Assembly (NCBI GenBank): GCA_002172915.1
Contig: NHBW01000006.1
Location: 487,210-551,209 of the forward strand
Direction of reading: 5' to 3'
Source of the DNA: Hyphomonas sp. TMED17
Lineage (GTDB): Bacteria; Pseudomonadota; Alphaproteobacteria; Caulobacterales; Hyphomonadaceae
Length of the DNA stretch: 64,000 nt
Positions 44,521 through 54,360 of the stretch are shown piece by piece. Position numbers and translations under genes: made by a program. Position 1 is the first letter of the stretch. Each line of letters begins with the position of its first letter. The notes beneath the pieces were generated by a model. It ran no database searches. It was not told where the DNA came from and saw only the letters and a list, made by a program, of their open reading frames with translations.

Positions 44521-46512
44521 ATGACTGATTATCAGCACAAGCCCGACCGGCCATGGATATTTCGGACTTATGCCGGTCACTCGACGGCGGCAAAGTCGAA
44601 TGCGCTTTATCGGACAAATTTGTCCAAGGGGCAGACCGGCCTGTCGATTGCATTCGATTTGCCGACGCAGACAGCGTATGATTGCGATCATATTCTGGCC
44701 CGTGGCGAAGTTGGCAAAGTTGGTGTTCCGATTGGCCATCTCGGTGATATGCGGGCTTTGTTCGCGGAGCTTCCGCTGGAAGAGATGAATACCTCGATGA
44801 CAATTAACGCGCCAGCAGCCTGGATGCTGGCTCTATATGTCGCGCTGGCCGATGAACGGGGTGACGACCGGGCGAAATTGCGCGGCACAACTCAGAACGA
44901 TATTATCAAGGAATATTTGTCGCGTGGAACCTATGTGTTTCCGCCGCAGCCGTCGATGCGCCTGATCGCAGATATGGTCAGCTGGTGCTACACCGAAGTT
45001 CCAAAATGGAACCCGCTGAATGTCTGCTCGTATCATTTGCAGGAGGCCGGGGCGACCCCGGAGCAAGAGCTGGCTTATGCTCTGGCAACAGCCTGTGCGG
45101 TTCTGGATGCCGTGAAAGCCGGCGGGCAAGTGCCCGAGGAAGAGTTTTCTATTGTTTTCGGGCGTATTTCGTTTTTCGTGAATGCCGGGGTCCGCTTCGT
45201 AACAGAACTTTGCAAAATGCGGGCATTCGTCGACCTCTGGGAGGAAATCGGCCGAACTCGTTATCAGGTTATCGACCCGAAAGCCTTGCTTTTTCGCTAT
45301 GGTGTTCAGGTCAATTCTTTGGGCCTTACCGAGCAGCAGCCGGAAAATAATGTTTACCGGATCCTGCTCGAGGCACTAGCGGTCACTTTGTCTAAAAAAG
45401 CGCGCTGCCGGGCGCTGCAATTGCCGGCCTGGAATGAAGCGCTTGGATTACCACGGCCATGGGACCAGCAATGGTCCTTGCGGATGCAGCAAATTCTCGC
45501 GCTTGAAACTGATCTATTGGAATTCGAAGATCTGTTTGACGGGTCGCATGTGGTTGAGAACAAGACCGAGGCTTTGAAAGATCAGGCGCGTCTGGAATTA
45601 GGCGAAATCGACGCGATGGGCGGCGCCGTGGCTGCGGTTGGCTATATGAAGGAAAGCCTAGTTGGGGCCCATACCGCGCGGATCCGCGGGATCGAGAGCG
45701 GTGATTTGAAGGTTATCGGTGTTAACACTCACCAGACTTCAGAAACCAGCCCGCTGGGCGCTGGAAACGACGCGATCGAAACAGTTGATCCGATGGTCGA
45801 GCGAGATCAGGTTGAGTCATTGCGGGCCTGGCGGGCGGCGCGGGATAATTCTGCGGTTGCAGCGGCGCTGGAGCATTTGAAGTCGGTGGCCCGAGGTTCT
45901 GAAAACATTATGGAAGTATCGATTAAATGTGCGAAGGCAGGCGTTACAACCGGCGAATGGGGCAGTGCGTTACGCGAGGTGTTCGGAGAATATCGCGGCC
46001 CGACCGGAGTCGCGCTGGTGATCGAAGCCGGCGATGATGAAGACGTCAAGGCGACGCGCGCGCGGGTGGACCAGGTCTCCGAACGGCTCGGGCGGCGGTT
46101 GAAATATGTCCTTGGCAAGCCCGGCCTCGACGGACATTCGAATGGATCAGAGCAGATAGCCGCGCGGGCGCGGGCGTGCGGTATGGATGTCATTTATGAT
46201 GGCATTCGTTTTACCCCGGCGGAAATTGCAAAACAGGCTCAGGCGGCAGATGCACACATTGTTGGCCTGTCGATCCTGTCAGGCAGCCATCTTGATTTGG
46301 TCCGTGAGACATTAGCCGAGCTCCGTCAGCTGGGACTTGATCATGTGCCTTTGGTCGTCGGTGGGATTATACCTTATGAGGATGAGCAGGCTTTGCGCCA
46401 GATGGGCGTAAAACGGGTCTACACGCCGAAGGATTTTCAGATTACCGAGATTATGAGCGACGTGGTTGATCTGGTTGAGGATGCATGGTTAGCGCCTGAA
46501 GCGGTTGACTGA
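44521..46512 (+). CDS. ecm: Ethylmalonyl-CoA mutase
   Basis: Adenosylcobalamin-dependent rearrangement of ethylmalonyl-CoA to methylsuccinyl-CoA. 663 aa: a mutase TIM barrel with SIAFDLPTQTAYDCDH, TTQNDIIKEYLSRGTYVFPP and SYHLQEAGATPEQELAYAL, then a B12-binding domain with the base-off motif LDGHSNG at about 540. Length and the RIRGIESGDLKVIGVNTH block match Ecm rather than methylmalonyl-CoA mutase. Near ccr, as in other ethylmalonyl-pathway alphaproteobacteria. Start ATG 44521. Confidence 0.93.
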   Translation: MTDYQHKPDRPWIFRTYAGHSTAAKSNALYRTNLSKGQTGLSIAFDLPTQTAYDCDHILARGEVGKVGVPIGHLGDMRALFAELPLEEMNTSMTINAPAAWMLALYVALADERGDDRAKLRGTTQNDIIKEYLSRGTYVFPPQPSMRLIADMVSWCYTEVPKWNPLNVCSYHLQEAGATPEQELAYALATACAVLDAVKAGGQVPEEEFSIVFGRISFFVNAGVRFVTELCKMRAFVDLWEEIGRTRYQVIDPKALLFRYGVQVNSLGLTEQQPENNVYRILLEALAVTLSKKARCRALQLPAWNEALGLPRPWDQQWSLRMQQILALETDLLEFEDLFDGSHVVENKTEALKDQARLELGEIDAMGGAVAAVGYMKESLVGAHTARIRGIESGDLKVIGVNTHQTSETSPLGAGNDAIETVDPMVERDQVESLRAWRAARDNSAVAAALEHLKSVARGSENIMEVSIKCAKAGVTTGEWGSALREVFGEYRGPTGVALVIEAGDDEDVKATRARVDQVSERLGRRLKYVLGKPGLDGHSNGSEQIAARARACGMDVIYDGIRFTPAEIAKQAQAADAHIVGLSILSGSHLDLVRETLAELRQLGLDHVPLVVGGIIPYEDEQALRQMGVKRVYTPKDFQITEIMSDVVDLVEDAWLAPEAVD

Positions 46513-46553
46513 GCCGCCTGCGACATTCCGCGAATGATAAATGGACATCCATA

Positions 46554-47264
46554 ATGAGTGATCAGAAAAAATCCGCCGGTGATGCGGACCTCGCTGCCGG
46601 CCGTTTGAAGTCATATGGCCGCCGCGGCGGGCGCGCTTTGTCCCATCGCAAGCAGCAATTACTCGATATTGTTTTGCCCCGAATCCGGGTGCCAATAGGT
46701 GCTGATCCGCTCAACCCGAGGGATATATTTCCCGAGGCTGACAAAATCTGGCTCGAGATCGGTTTTGGTGGCGGTGAGCACCCCGTTGCTCAGGCGGCCG
46801 GGAACCCTGATGCCGGGCTCATCGCCAGCGAAGTGTTTTTCGAGGGGATTGCCAAATGCCTGACCGCGATAGAGGCGCGGAAGCTGGAGAATATCTGGCT
46901 TTGGGACGAGGATGCCCGTATTTTGTTAGATGCATTCGAACCGGCCTGCATCGATCGTATTTTCATATTGTTTCCAGACCCTTGGCCAAAGGTGAGGCAT
47001 CATAAAAGGCGATTAGTCCAGCCGGATTTTCTGGACCAACTTGCCCGTGTGTTACGCCCTGGCGGTACGGTTCGGTTCGCAACAGATGTCGCTGATTATG
47101 CCGCGGAAGCAGAAGGGCATTTCGGTCGCCATCCGCGTTTTGAACGCCTTATTCGGCGTGACGGAGATGCCCGTCAGGTGCCACCCGACCATTTCCAAAC
47201 GCGGTATGAGACAAAGCAGCTTGGTGATATTGAACCGGTTTTTTTCGATTTTGTCTGCGTCTGA
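46554..47264 (+). CDS. trmB: tRNA (guanine-N7)-methyltransferase
   Basis: Makes m7G46 in tRNA variable loops. SAM-binding WLEIGFGGGEH, then FPDPWPKVRHHKRRLVQPDFLDQLARVLRPGG, the TrmB hallmark, and RYETKQ at the C-terminus. 236 aa. Starts 41 bases after ecm, so may share its transcript. Confidence 0.97.
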   Translation: MSDQKKSAGDADLAAGRLKSYGRRGGRALSHRKQQLLDIVLPRIRVPIGADPLNPRDIFPEADKIWLEIGFGGGEHPVAQAAGNPDAGLIASEVFFEGIAKCLTAIEARKLENIWLWDEDARILLDAFEPACIDRIFILFPDPWPKVRHHKRRLVQPDFLDQLARVLRPGGTVRFATDVADYAAEAEGHFGRHPRFERLIRRDGDARQVPPDHFQTRYETKQLGDIEPVFFDFVCV

Positions 47265-47449
47265 ATCCCGCGACCTGTCTCTTGACCTCGCATGAGACAT
47301 ATGAGTTAACAAAATATCGAATACGGCGGGTCTGTGTTTTAAGACCCAGCTGCTGAGTGGCCGAATATTGACAACCCCTCCGTAATCGAACGCCTCGTAG
47401 CTCTGCATAGGGCAGGTTAAAGCGCGAGTTTTTTTGAAAGGGTTTGCAA
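47265..47449. promoter_or_regulatory. Leader region of the cold-shock gene
   Basis: 185 bases without a gene. A GGGTCT/AGACCC hairpin (about 47330-47349) lies just after trmB and a perfect TTGACA at 47368-47373 could be a -35 box, though no good -10 follows. Long leaders of cold-shock mRNAs are known to act as RNA thermosensors; whether this one does is inference. Confidence 0.35.
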
Positions 47450-47659
47450 ATGGCAACCGGCAAAGTAAAATGGTTCAACGCAACAAAAGGTTTTGGCTTC
47501 ATCGTTCCTGATGAAGGCGGTAAGGACGTGTTCGTGCATATTTCTGCAGTTGAGCGGTCCGGTCTGACAGCGCTTGAGGACGATCAGGCGGTGTCTTATG
47601 AGCTGTATAATGACGAACGTCGTAACAAGACTTCGGCAGTTGACCTTAAACTGCTCTAG
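47450..47659 (+). CDS. Cold-shock protein
   Basis: Single-stranded nucleic-acid chaperone, 69 aa. RNP1 KGFGFI and RNP2 VFVHIS are intact; the N-terminal [21 protein letters not shown] is typical. ATG 47450 chosen over one two codons earlier. A terminator follows 48 bases downstream, so it forms its own transcript. Confidence 0.97.
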   Translation: MATGKVKWFNATKGFGFIVPDEGGKDVFVHISAVERSGLTALEDDQAVSYELYNDERRNKTSAVDLKLL

Positions 47660-47707
47660 ACAAAACTGGTTTGGCGACGTAAAAAGCGCCTAAGTCGTAA
47701 TATATCG

Positions 47708-47739
47708 GCGGCGGTTCCGGAAACGGGGCCGCCGCTTTT
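47708..47739 (+). terminator. Rho-independent terminator after csp
   Basis: Twelve-pair stem (GCGGCGG-TTCCG with CGGGG-CCGCCGC), GAAA loop, then TTTTA. Ends the csp transcript and isolates the rimP operon. Confidence 0.92.
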
Positions 47740-47773
47740 ATTTTCAGAGTATAATCGTCAGAAAGTCGATTGA

Positions 47774-48370
47774 TTGATATCATTATCTGCCCAAGAGGAC
47801 CGTATCCTGGCTCTTGCCAGCCCGCTCGCTGACGAGCTGGGTCTCGACATTGTGCGCGTGCGGATCATGGGTGGCCGGCGACCCTTATTGCAGATTATGA
47901 TCGAAAAAGCCGGCGGCGCGCCAACGGACGTCGAGGATTGTGCCACGTTTTCCCGCCAATTATCGCCCGTTTTCGAGGCCGAAGACCCGATACATGACCC
48001 TTACCGGCTTGAAGTATCGACCCCCGGCATTGACCGTCCGCTGACACGGCCTGGCGATTTTGGCCGCTGGGTTGGCCACCTTGCCAAGGTCGAATTGGCC
48101 CAGCCGGTCGAAGGCCGGCGTCGGTTTCAGGGCGTTATCGAACGTGAAGACGACCAGGGTGTCGCTATTGCGTTGGAAGATGGGCTGGAATTGATCGCGG
48201 CGATCCATGAGATGACGAAGGCCAGTCTGATATTGACCGATGAATTGATCGACCAGGTAAAGGCAGACGGCGCGATGCCGCCGCAACCGGGCGCAACTGA
48301 ATTTGAAGGTTTGGAAACGGAGACATCCGATCCCGAACCACAAGCTAAATCACAAGAAACTGGAGTGTGA
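47774..48370 (+). CDS. rimP: Ribosome maturation factor RimP
   Basis: Needed for 30S subunit assembly. The N-terminal domain has ALASPLADELGLDIVRVRI and LLQIMIEKAGGAPTDVEDCATFSRQL, then YRLEVSTPGIDRPLTRPGDF, a strong family mark, and the C-terminal SH3-like domain. About 198 aa with an acidic tail. TTG start at 47774; no better ATG. First gene of rimP-nusA-ylxR-infB-rbfA. Confidence 0.95.
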   Translation: MISLSAQEDRILALASPLADELGLDIVRVRIMGGRRPLLQIMIEKAGGAPTDVEDCATFSRQLSPVFEAEDPIHDPYRLEVSTPGIDRPLTRPGDFGRWVGHLAKVELAQPVEGRRRFQGVIEREDDQGVAIALEDGLELIAAIHEMTKASLILTDELIDQVKADGAMPPQPGATEFEGLETETSDPEPQAKSQETGV

Positions 48371-48374
48371 AGCC

Positions 48375-50180
48375 ATGGCAAATGTTGGCGTATCCGCAAA
48401 CCGTCTCGAAATTCTGCAGATCGCGAAGTCTGTTGCGGAAGAAAAATCGATCGACAAGGCAATTGTCATCGAGGCCATGCAGGAAGCAATCGAACGTGCG
48501 GCGAAATCGCGTTACGGGCAGGAGCATGACATTCGTGCCGTGATCGACCCGGAAACCGGTGAGCAAAGCCTGTGGCGCGTCCAGACCGTTGTCGCAGACG
48601 ATGAGCTGGTCGACGCGGCACAGCAGATCGCCTTGAGTGATGCTGTAAAAATCGATGACTCGCTTGAGATTGATTCTGAAATCAAGGAAGAATTGCCGCC
48701 ATTTGATTTTGGTCGTGTCGCCGCTCAGACCGCCAAACAGGTGATTATGCAAAAAGTGCGGGACGCCGAGCGTGAGCGGCAGTTCCACGAATATAAGGAC
48801 CGTGAGGGCGAGATAATCAACGGTATCGTCAAGCGTGTTGAATATGGCCATGTTATTGTCGATCTCGGCCGGGCAGAAGGTATTATCCGCCGGAATGACA
48901 GCATTCCGCGCGAAAATTTCCAGCCGAATGACCGCGTGCGTGCTTATCTTTACAAAGTGAGCCGCGAGCTGAAAGGACCGCAAATCTTCCTTTCGCGGGC
49001 GCACCCCGACTTTATGATCAAGCTTTTCTCGGCGGAAGTGCCGGAGGTCTACGAAGGCGTGATTGAGATCAAATCCTGTTCGCGCGATGCCGGCTCGAGA
49101 GCAAAGATTGGGGTGTTGTCGAACGACAATTCAATTGATCCGGTTGGCGCATGTGTTGGTATGCGTGGCGCCCGGGTGCAGGCTGTCGTCGGTGAGCTGT
49201 CGGGTGAGAAAATCGACATCATTCCGTGGAATTATGATGATGCGACTTTCATTGTTAATGCCTTGCAACCGGCCGAAGTTTCGAAAGTCGTGCTGGATGA
49301 AGACGAGCACCGGGTTGAAGTCGTGGTCGCTGATGATCAATTCCCCTTGGCGATCGGTCGCCGGGGCCAGAATGTCAGGTTGGCGTCACAGTTGACCGGT
49401 TGGCAAATCGACCTGGTTACCGAAACCGATGATTCTGAGCGCTATCAGAAGGATTTCCAGCGTCGGACCGAGCTATTTATGCAGGCGCTTGATGCCGATG
49501 AAACGCTGGCGCAATTGCTCGCCTCTGAAGGGTTTGAAAGCGTCGACGAGATCGCTTTCGTTGGTGCTGATGATTTCATGCAGGTCGAAGGGTTTGATGA
49601 AGAGGTTGCGACCGAAATTCAGGAGCGGGCTCGAGAATATATTGAGAAACTGGCTGAGGCACAGGATGCCGAACGCCTCGAGCTTGGCGTCGAGGACGCC
49701 GTTATGGAACTTGAGGGCATGAGTCCGAGTTTCGCGGTTAAGCTAGGTAAGGAAGACATTAAGACGGTCGAGGATGTTGCCGGCCTTGTTCCGGATGATC
49801 TGACGGGCTGGCGTGAGAGCGGGCCTGAAGGAAAGCCGGTTTGGCAGGATGGAATTCTCAAGAAAGGCGAGATGCGCAAGGATGAAGCACAGCTCTTTAT
49901 CATGCGCGCCCGCGTACTGGTTGGCTGGATCGAAGCAGAGGCGTTGGTCGAGCTGGAAGCCTCTCTGGCTGCTGAGGCCGAGGGTGAGCAGCTTGATCTG
50001 ACCGAAGAGGAGCGTGCATTGCTGGCGCTCGGCGAACTTGGCAAGAGCGATGATGCTGGGTTAGAGGATATCGGCGACATTGATCTTAGCGACGAGGAGC
50101 TAATGATGGAGCTCGAGGAACTGGGCAGCGAAGATATTCTGAGCACGGAGAGCGGCGATGATGCCGCAGACGAGCAATGA
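48375..50180 (+). CDS. nusA: Transcription elongation/termination factor NusA
   Basis: RNA polymerase-binding factor for pausing and antitermination. N-terminal domain (ANRLEILQIAKSVAEEKSIDK), S1 domain about 130-200 (GIVKRVEYGHVIVDLGRAEGII), KH domains (GACVGMRGARVQAVVGEL and IGRRGQNVRLASQLTGW), then two acidic helical repeats and a long acidic tail of about 60 residues rich in Glu/Asp/Leu. At 601 aa it exceeds the E. coli 495. ATG 48375 chosen; a frame open to 48303 overlaps rimP. Confidence 0.96.
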   Translation: MANVGVSANRLEILQIAKSVAEEKSIDKAIVIEAMQEAIERAAKSRYGQEHDIRAVIDPETGEQSLWRVQTVVADDELVDAAQQIALSDAVKIDDSLEIDSEIKEELPPFDFGRVAAQTAKQVIMQKVRDAERERQFHEYKDREGEIINGIVKRVEYGHVIVDLGRAEGIIRRNDSIPRENFQPNDRVRAYLYKVSRELKGPQIFLSRAHPDFMIKLFSAEVPEVYEGVIEIKSCSRDAGSRAKIGVLSNDNSIDPVGACVGMRGARVQAVVGELSGEKIDIIPWNYDDATFIVNALQPAEVSKVVLDEDEHRVEVVVADDQFPLAIGRRGQNVRLASQLTGWQIDLVTETDDSERYQKDFQRRTELFMQALDADETLAQLLASEGFESVDEIAFVGADDFMQVEGFDEEVATEIQERAREYIEKLAEAQDAERLELGVEDAVMELEGMSPSFAVKLGKEDIKTVEDVAGLVPDDLTGWRESGPEGKPVWQDGILKKGEMRKDEAQLFIMRARVLVGWIEAEALVELEASLAAEAEGEQLDLTEEERALLALGELGKSDDAGLEDIGDIDLSDEELMMELEELGSEDILSTESGDDAADEQ

Positions 50181-50838
50181 GGCTGACAAGCGCCATTTAG
50201 AGGCGCAACGGATGAGTGACACTGGCGAACCTGTTCGCCAGTGCGCAGTGACGCGTGAGCGGCATGCGCAAAGCGTCATGATACGCTTCGTCAGGAGTCC
50301 TGACGGGTTTGCAGTTCCCGATATTGCCGGCAAGCTTGGCGGGCGCGGTGCCTGGATCAAGCCTTATCGCGGCACGCTTGAAAAGGGCCTCGCGAATGAT
50401 GTGTTTTCGCGGGCGTTCCAGGCAAAAACCGAACCTATGGATGATCTTGTCGGGACAATTGAGGACCAGCTCGCAAGGCGTTGCACCGGTTTAATCGGGA
50501 TGGCGAAAAAAGGCGGTTTGGCCGTGGTCGGTTTCGATCAGGTGCGCGCGTCGATTCGCAAACAGAAGCCCGGCTGGATACTGCATGCCAGCGACGGCGC
50601 AAAAGATAGTCGAAATAAGGTTCAATTTTTGGCCAAGGCGATATATGACGGATCCGAAACGGCGTCAGCTTTGACCTCCGAAGAATTGGGCATGGCCTTT
50701 GGGCGGCCGCATGTGGTACACGCCCTGATAACGAAGAGCCCTTTGGCGAAGTCGTTTGGTTTGGCCTATCGGCGATTGCTTGGTTTCAGGCAGGAGCCAG
50801 TGAATGAGCGGAGCGCGGATAAGCGATCAGAAAGATAA
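50158..50838 (+). CDS. YlxR-domain RNA-binding protein with L7Ae-like half
   Basis: An YlxR (DUF448) domain at residues about 20-95 shows RQCAVTRE, IRFVRSPDG and GGRGAWI, and a second L7Ae/YlxQ-type domain follows (CTGLIGMAKKGGLAVVGFDQVRASI). Such fusions in nusA-infB operons of alphaproteobacteria are usual. Starts overlap: ATG 50158 has GGAG upstream and overlaps nusA by 23 bases; ATG 50212 also has GAGG and would shorten by 18 residues. RNase P modulation is known for a Gram-positive YlxR (RnpM); its role here is unknown. Confidence 0.9.
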   Translation: MMPQTSNEADKRHLEAQRMSDTGEPVRQCAVTRERHAQSVMIRFVRSPDGFAVPDIAGKLGGRGAWIKPYRGTLEKGLANDVFSRAFQAKTEPMDDLVGTIEDQLARRCTGLIGMAKKGGLAVVGFDQVRASIRKQKPGWILHASDGAKDSRNKVQFLAKAIYDGSETASALTSEELGMAFGRPHVVHALITKSPLAKSFGLAYRRLLGFRQEPVNERSADKRSER

Positions 50839-50881
50839 TGTCGAAAAATCGACACATAATAGTTGAAAAGCCAGGACACGA

Positions 50882-53470
50882 ATGAGCGATACGAAAGACA
50901 CAGGAAAGACCAGCGGACGACAGCCACTCTCGGTAAATCGGAGTGGCGGTGCCGGGACGGTGAAACAGACCTTTAGTCACGGCCGGTCGAAGCAGGTTGT
51001 CGTCGAGACTAAAAAGCGTCGGGTTGTAACCGGCGGTGCGGCATCGGCCACGCCTGCCGCGCCGGCCGGGAAGCCGGCCGCAGCCGGGAAGCCAACGTCC
51101 AAGATTGCGGCTCTGGCAAAACAGCTTGGGATTACCGAAGCTGAAGTTATTGCGCGTCAGAAAGTGTTGTTGCAGCGCAAAGCAGCGGAAGAAAAGCGGA
51201 AAACCGAACTCGAGCAGCAGCAGCAACGGACGAACCGTCTGCGTGACGAGCAGGCCCGGAAGGTCGAAGAAAAGAAAAAGCGCGAAAACGACGAAATTCG
51301 CCGGAAAAAGGAAGAAGAAGAGAAAAAGGCCGAGCTAGAAGCCAAAAAAGCAGCTGAATCAGAGACCGCAAAGGCGGCCCGTCAGGCGGCGCGTTCTGAT
51401 GCAAAGCCGAGCCGTTCAGGCGCGGCACGTCAGGAAACAGTTAGCCAGGCCGATCTTGAAGCGGCAGCTACGAGCGGTGGTGCTCGTGGCAAACGCGGCA
51501 AAGGCGGCGGCAAGGAAGATCGTGACCGGCGCGATTCCGGGTCGGGTCGTTCGCGTGGTGGAGATGATCAGCGCCGTCGTGGCAAGCTGACCATCGCATC
51601 AGCGCTCGGTGATGATGGTGACCGTCAGAGATCGCTTGCTTCGGTGCGGCGTGCACGTGAACGTGAACGTGAGCGGCGAACAGATACAGGAAATAAAGAA
51701 AAAGTCTCAATTGAAGTCACGCTGCCCGAAACAATCACGTTGCAGGATCTGGCCGGCCGGATGAATGAGCGCGTCGCGGATGTCGTGAAATTCATCATGT
51801 CGCAGGGCGAGATGATGCGGGCTAATGATATCATTGACGCAGATACGGCCGAATTGATTGCAACCGAATTCGGACACACGGTTAACCGCGTCTCCGAAGC
51901 GGACGTCGAGATTGGTCTTGACGGCATCGAGGATGATCCGGCTGAGCTTGTCGGACGACCACCTATTGTTACGGTTATGGGGCATGTCGATCATGGTAAG
52001 ACGTCATTACTCGACGCGCTGAGATCAACCGATGTCGTTGCCGGCGAAGCTGGCGGGATCACACAGCATATTGGGGCCTATCAGGTCACGCTGGTATCTG
52101 GCGATCAGATCAGCTTCCTTGATACGCCGGGCCACGCCGCTTTCTCGGCGATGCGGGCGCGTGGCGCGAACGTTACCGATATTGTTGTGCTTGTTGTCGC
52201 GGCCAATGACTCCGTCATGCCGCAAACGATTGAGGCGATTAAGCACGCCAAGGCGGCGGAAGTTCCGATTATTGTCGCGGTCAATAAGGTCGACTTGCCG
52301 GACGCAAATCCGACGACTGTTCTGACCGACTTGCTGCAGCACGATATTCAGGTCGAGGCGATGGGCGGTGACGTTCAGGCGGTTGAAGTCTCTGCTCTTA
52401 AACGCACAGGCCTTAACGAGCTTGCAGAAGCGATTACGCTGCAGGCTGAATTACTTGATCTGAAAGCCAGTCCGAAGCGCGATGCTGACGGCATTGTCGT
52501 CGAGTCGCAACTTGATAAAGGCCGTGGTCCCGTGGCCACTGTTCTGGTCAAGCGCGGTACGCTCAAGCGCGGCGATATTGTTGTAGCCGGCGCCAATTGG
52601 GGTAAGGTCCGTGCGCTCGTGAATGAGCGTGGACAGCAGCTCAAATCTGCCGGTCCGTCAGTCCCGGCCGAAATACTGGGTCTGGATGGAACGCCGGAGC
52701 CTGGCGATGCTTTCAATGTTGTCGAAAGTGAATCCCGCGCCCGGGAAATCACCGAATACCGGCAGCGGATGAAGCGTCAGAAAAAGGGCGTTGCTGCCCA
52801 GCGCACATCGCTCGAGCAGTTTATGACCAGTCTGAAGGATAATTCCGGAAGCATTCAGGATCTCCCGATTGTCCTGAAAGGTGATGTTCAAGGCTCGGTC
52901 GAGGCGATTACGCAATCACTTGAGGGGCTCTCGAAAGAAGAAGTTCGCGCCAGTGTTATATATGGTGCTGCTGGCGGTATATCCGAAAGTGATATTCTCC
53001 TGGCTCAGTCATCTGGCGCGCCAGTGTTCGCATTTAATGTGCGGGCGAACAAGCAGGCCCGCGAGCTGGCTGAACGCGAGGGTGTTGAAATCCGTTATTA
53101 CTCGATCATCTATGAGCTGATCGATGATGTGAAGGCATCCTTGTCGGGCATGCTGGCACCGGAGAAGAAGGAAACCTTCATTGGTTATTCCGATATTCTT
53201 GAAGTCTTTAATATCACCAAAGTCGGTAAAGTTGCCGGGTGCCGGATTACTGAAGGCGTCGTTAAGCGCGGCTGTGGTGTGCGCTTGTTGCGTGATGATG
53301 TTGTTATCCATGAAGGCAAGCTCAAGACTCTTAAGCGCTTCAAGGACGAAGTGGCCGAGGTCAGCAATGGTATGGAATGCGGCATGGCGTTCGAGAAATA
53401 TGAAGACATTCGCCAGGGTGACCGGATCGAATGCTTTGAAATCGAAATGATTGCGCGTAAACTGGATTAG
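50882..53470 (+). CDS. infB: Translation initiation factor IF-2
   Basis: GTPase that brings initiator tRNA to the 30S subunit. The first 290 residues are a charged Lys/Arg/Glu/Ala-rich region with helical repeats (REEKR-like runs, [10 protein letters not shown]), then an IF2_N motif, G1 [14 protein letters not shown] at about 365, [22 protein letters not shown], and domains II-IV with the C-terminal fMet-tRNA domain ([17 protein letters not shown]). 862 aa. Standard place between ylxR and rbfA. Confidence 0.98.
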   Translation: MSDTKDTGKTSGRQPLSVNRSGGAGTVKQTFSHGRSKQVVVETKKRRVVTGGAASATPAAPAGKPAAAGKPTSKIAALAKQLGITEAEVIARQKVLLQRKAAEEKRKTELEQQQQRTNRLRDEQARKVEEKKKRENDEIRRKKEEEEKKAELEAKKAAESETAKAARQAARSDAKPSRSGAARQETVSQADLEAAATSGGARGKRGKGGGKEDRDRRDSGSGRSRGGDDQRRRGKLTIASALGDDGDRQRSLASVRRARERERERRTDTGNKEKVSIEVTLPETITLQDLAGRMNERVADVVKFIMSQGEMMRANDIIDADTAELIATEFGHTVNRVSEADVEIGLDGIEDDPAELVGRPPIVTVMGHVDHGKTSLLDALRSTDVVAGEAGGITQHIGAYQVTLVSGDQISFLDTPGHAAFSAMRARGANVTDIVVLVVAANDSVMPQTIEAIKHAKAAEVPIIVAVNKVDLPDANPTTVLTDLLQHDIQVEAMGGDVQAVEVSALKRTGLNELAEAITLQAELLDLKASPKRDADGIVVESQLDKGRGPVATVLVKRGTLKRGDIVVAGANWGKVRALVNERGQQLKSAGPSVPAEILGLDGTPEPGDAFNVVESESRAREITEYRQRMKRQKKGVAAQRTSLEQFMTSLKDNSGSIQDLPIVLKGDVQGSVEAITQSLEGLSKEEVRASVIYGAAGGISESDILLAQSSGAPVFAFNVRANKQARELAEREGVEIRYYSIIYELIDDVKASLSGMLAPEKKETFIGYSDILEVFNITKVGKVAGCRITEGVVKRGCGVRLLRDDVVIHEGKLKTLKRFKDEVAEVSNGMECGMAFEKYEDIRQGDRIECFEIEMIARKLD

Positions 53471-53550
53471 ACCTGACCGGATTTTGGCCGGTGGCAAATT
53501 GCCGGCCAGATGTCTTGGGCTTTATCCACATAATGAGTAATAGGGGCGGC

Positions 53551-53958
53551 ATGCCGAAACGTGGGCAGCGAAATCTGGGCGGATCCGAGCCCAGTCAGAG
53601 ACAGTTACGGGCTGGCGAACTTATTCGGCATGCGCTCGTTGATGTCCTCAGTCGGGAGGAATTCCGCGATCCGGAATTGCAGACCGTTGCGATTACAATC
53701 GGTGAAGTGCGTTGTTCCCCCGATCTTAAGCATGCCACCATTTTCTGTTCGCCATTGGGCAGCACCGACCAGGTAAAGATCAAGGCGGTCGCGGAGGCTC
53801 TGGGCCGGGCTTCACGGTTTCTCAGGGGACGGCTTAGTCGCGAGATTGAATTGAAATATACGCCACAACTACATTTTGTGCCGGACCTGTCATATGATGA
53901 GGCCAGTGCAATGGATGCGGTTTTCCGCCGGGCGGATGTCCAGCGCGATCTATCCTGA
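53551..53958 (+). CDS. rbfA: Ribosome-binding factor A
   Basis: Late 16S rRNA processing factor. KH-like fold: SQRQLRAGELIRHALVDVLSREEFRDPEL, ITIGEVRCSPDLKHATIFCSPLG, FLRGRLSREIELKYTPQLHFVPDLSYDEA. ATG 53551 (135 aa) has AGGGG upstream; two earlier starts (53533, GTG 53491) are possible. truB and rpsO, which often follow, are missing. The operon ends here. Confidence 0.94.
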   Translation: MPKRGQRNLGGSEPSQRQLRAGELIRHALVDVLSREEFRDPELQTVAITIGEVRCSPDLKHATIFCSPLGSTDQVKIKAVAEALGRASRFLRGRLSREIELKYTPQLHFVPDLSYDEASAMDAVFRRADVQRDLS

Positions 53959-53964
53959 CATCAA

Positions 53965-54306
53965 TCAGGAGCCGGCATGCCGTCGCACGGGCAGGTGTTT
54001 TTTGCCCCAGTCGCGAAATGTTATCAGCGCCGGCGTGAGTTCCTGCCCATCCTCTGTTAGCCGGTAGGCGAACCTCTTTTTCGCATTGTCATAGGGTATT
54101 TTCTCAAGAATTCCGGCTGCGACAAGGCGCTTGAGGCGGGCTGCTATTATATGTCGGGTTGCACCTGTGCTGGCAGCGAATTGGTCAAATCGTTCGAGGC
54201 CGAGAAGACAGTCGCGTAGGATGAGTAATGTCCATTTATCGCCAACAAGCGCTAGCGTTCGAGCGACGGGGCACCAATTATCCTCTAAATCTTTCCATTT
54301 CATCAT
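53965..54306 (-). CDS. HxlR-family transcriptional regulator
   Basis: Winged-helix regulator of 113 aa, with the N-terminal Cys in WCPVARTLALVGDKWTLLILRD, then GLERFDQFAASTGATRHIIAARLKRLVAAGIL and the wing with YRLTEDGQEL. The conserved Cys may sense oxidants or electrophiles, as in some family members. Divergent from the SDR gene by 54 bases, which it probably controls. Confidence 0.93.
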   Translation of the reverse strand: MMKWKDLEDNWCPVARTLALVGDKWTLLILRDCLLGLERFDQFAASTGATRHIIAARLKRLVAAGILEKIPYDNAKKRFAYRLTEDGQELTPALITFRDWGKKHLPVRRHAGS

Positions 54307-54360
54307 TGCTTTATAGCCGAATTCGTTTCAAGTTCCAAATCGGAATTGACTGGAGGCATT

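Noticed and set aside
44359-44739. N-terminal extension of the minus-strand membrane protein
   Set aside because: It overlaps the start of ecm on the other strand and is Arg/Cys-rich, unlike the rest of the protein; a start at 44358 is preferred.
51147-51428. Leu/Phe-rich minus-strand frame opposite infB
   Set aside because: Mirror of the Lys/Glu-rich IF-2 N-terminal region; looks hydrophobic only because of antisense reading.
53522-53530. A second perfect TTATCCACA (DnaA-box sequence) between infB and rbfA
   Set aside because: It sits in a 20-80-base gap inside an operon and is not AT-rich; likely chance or minor.
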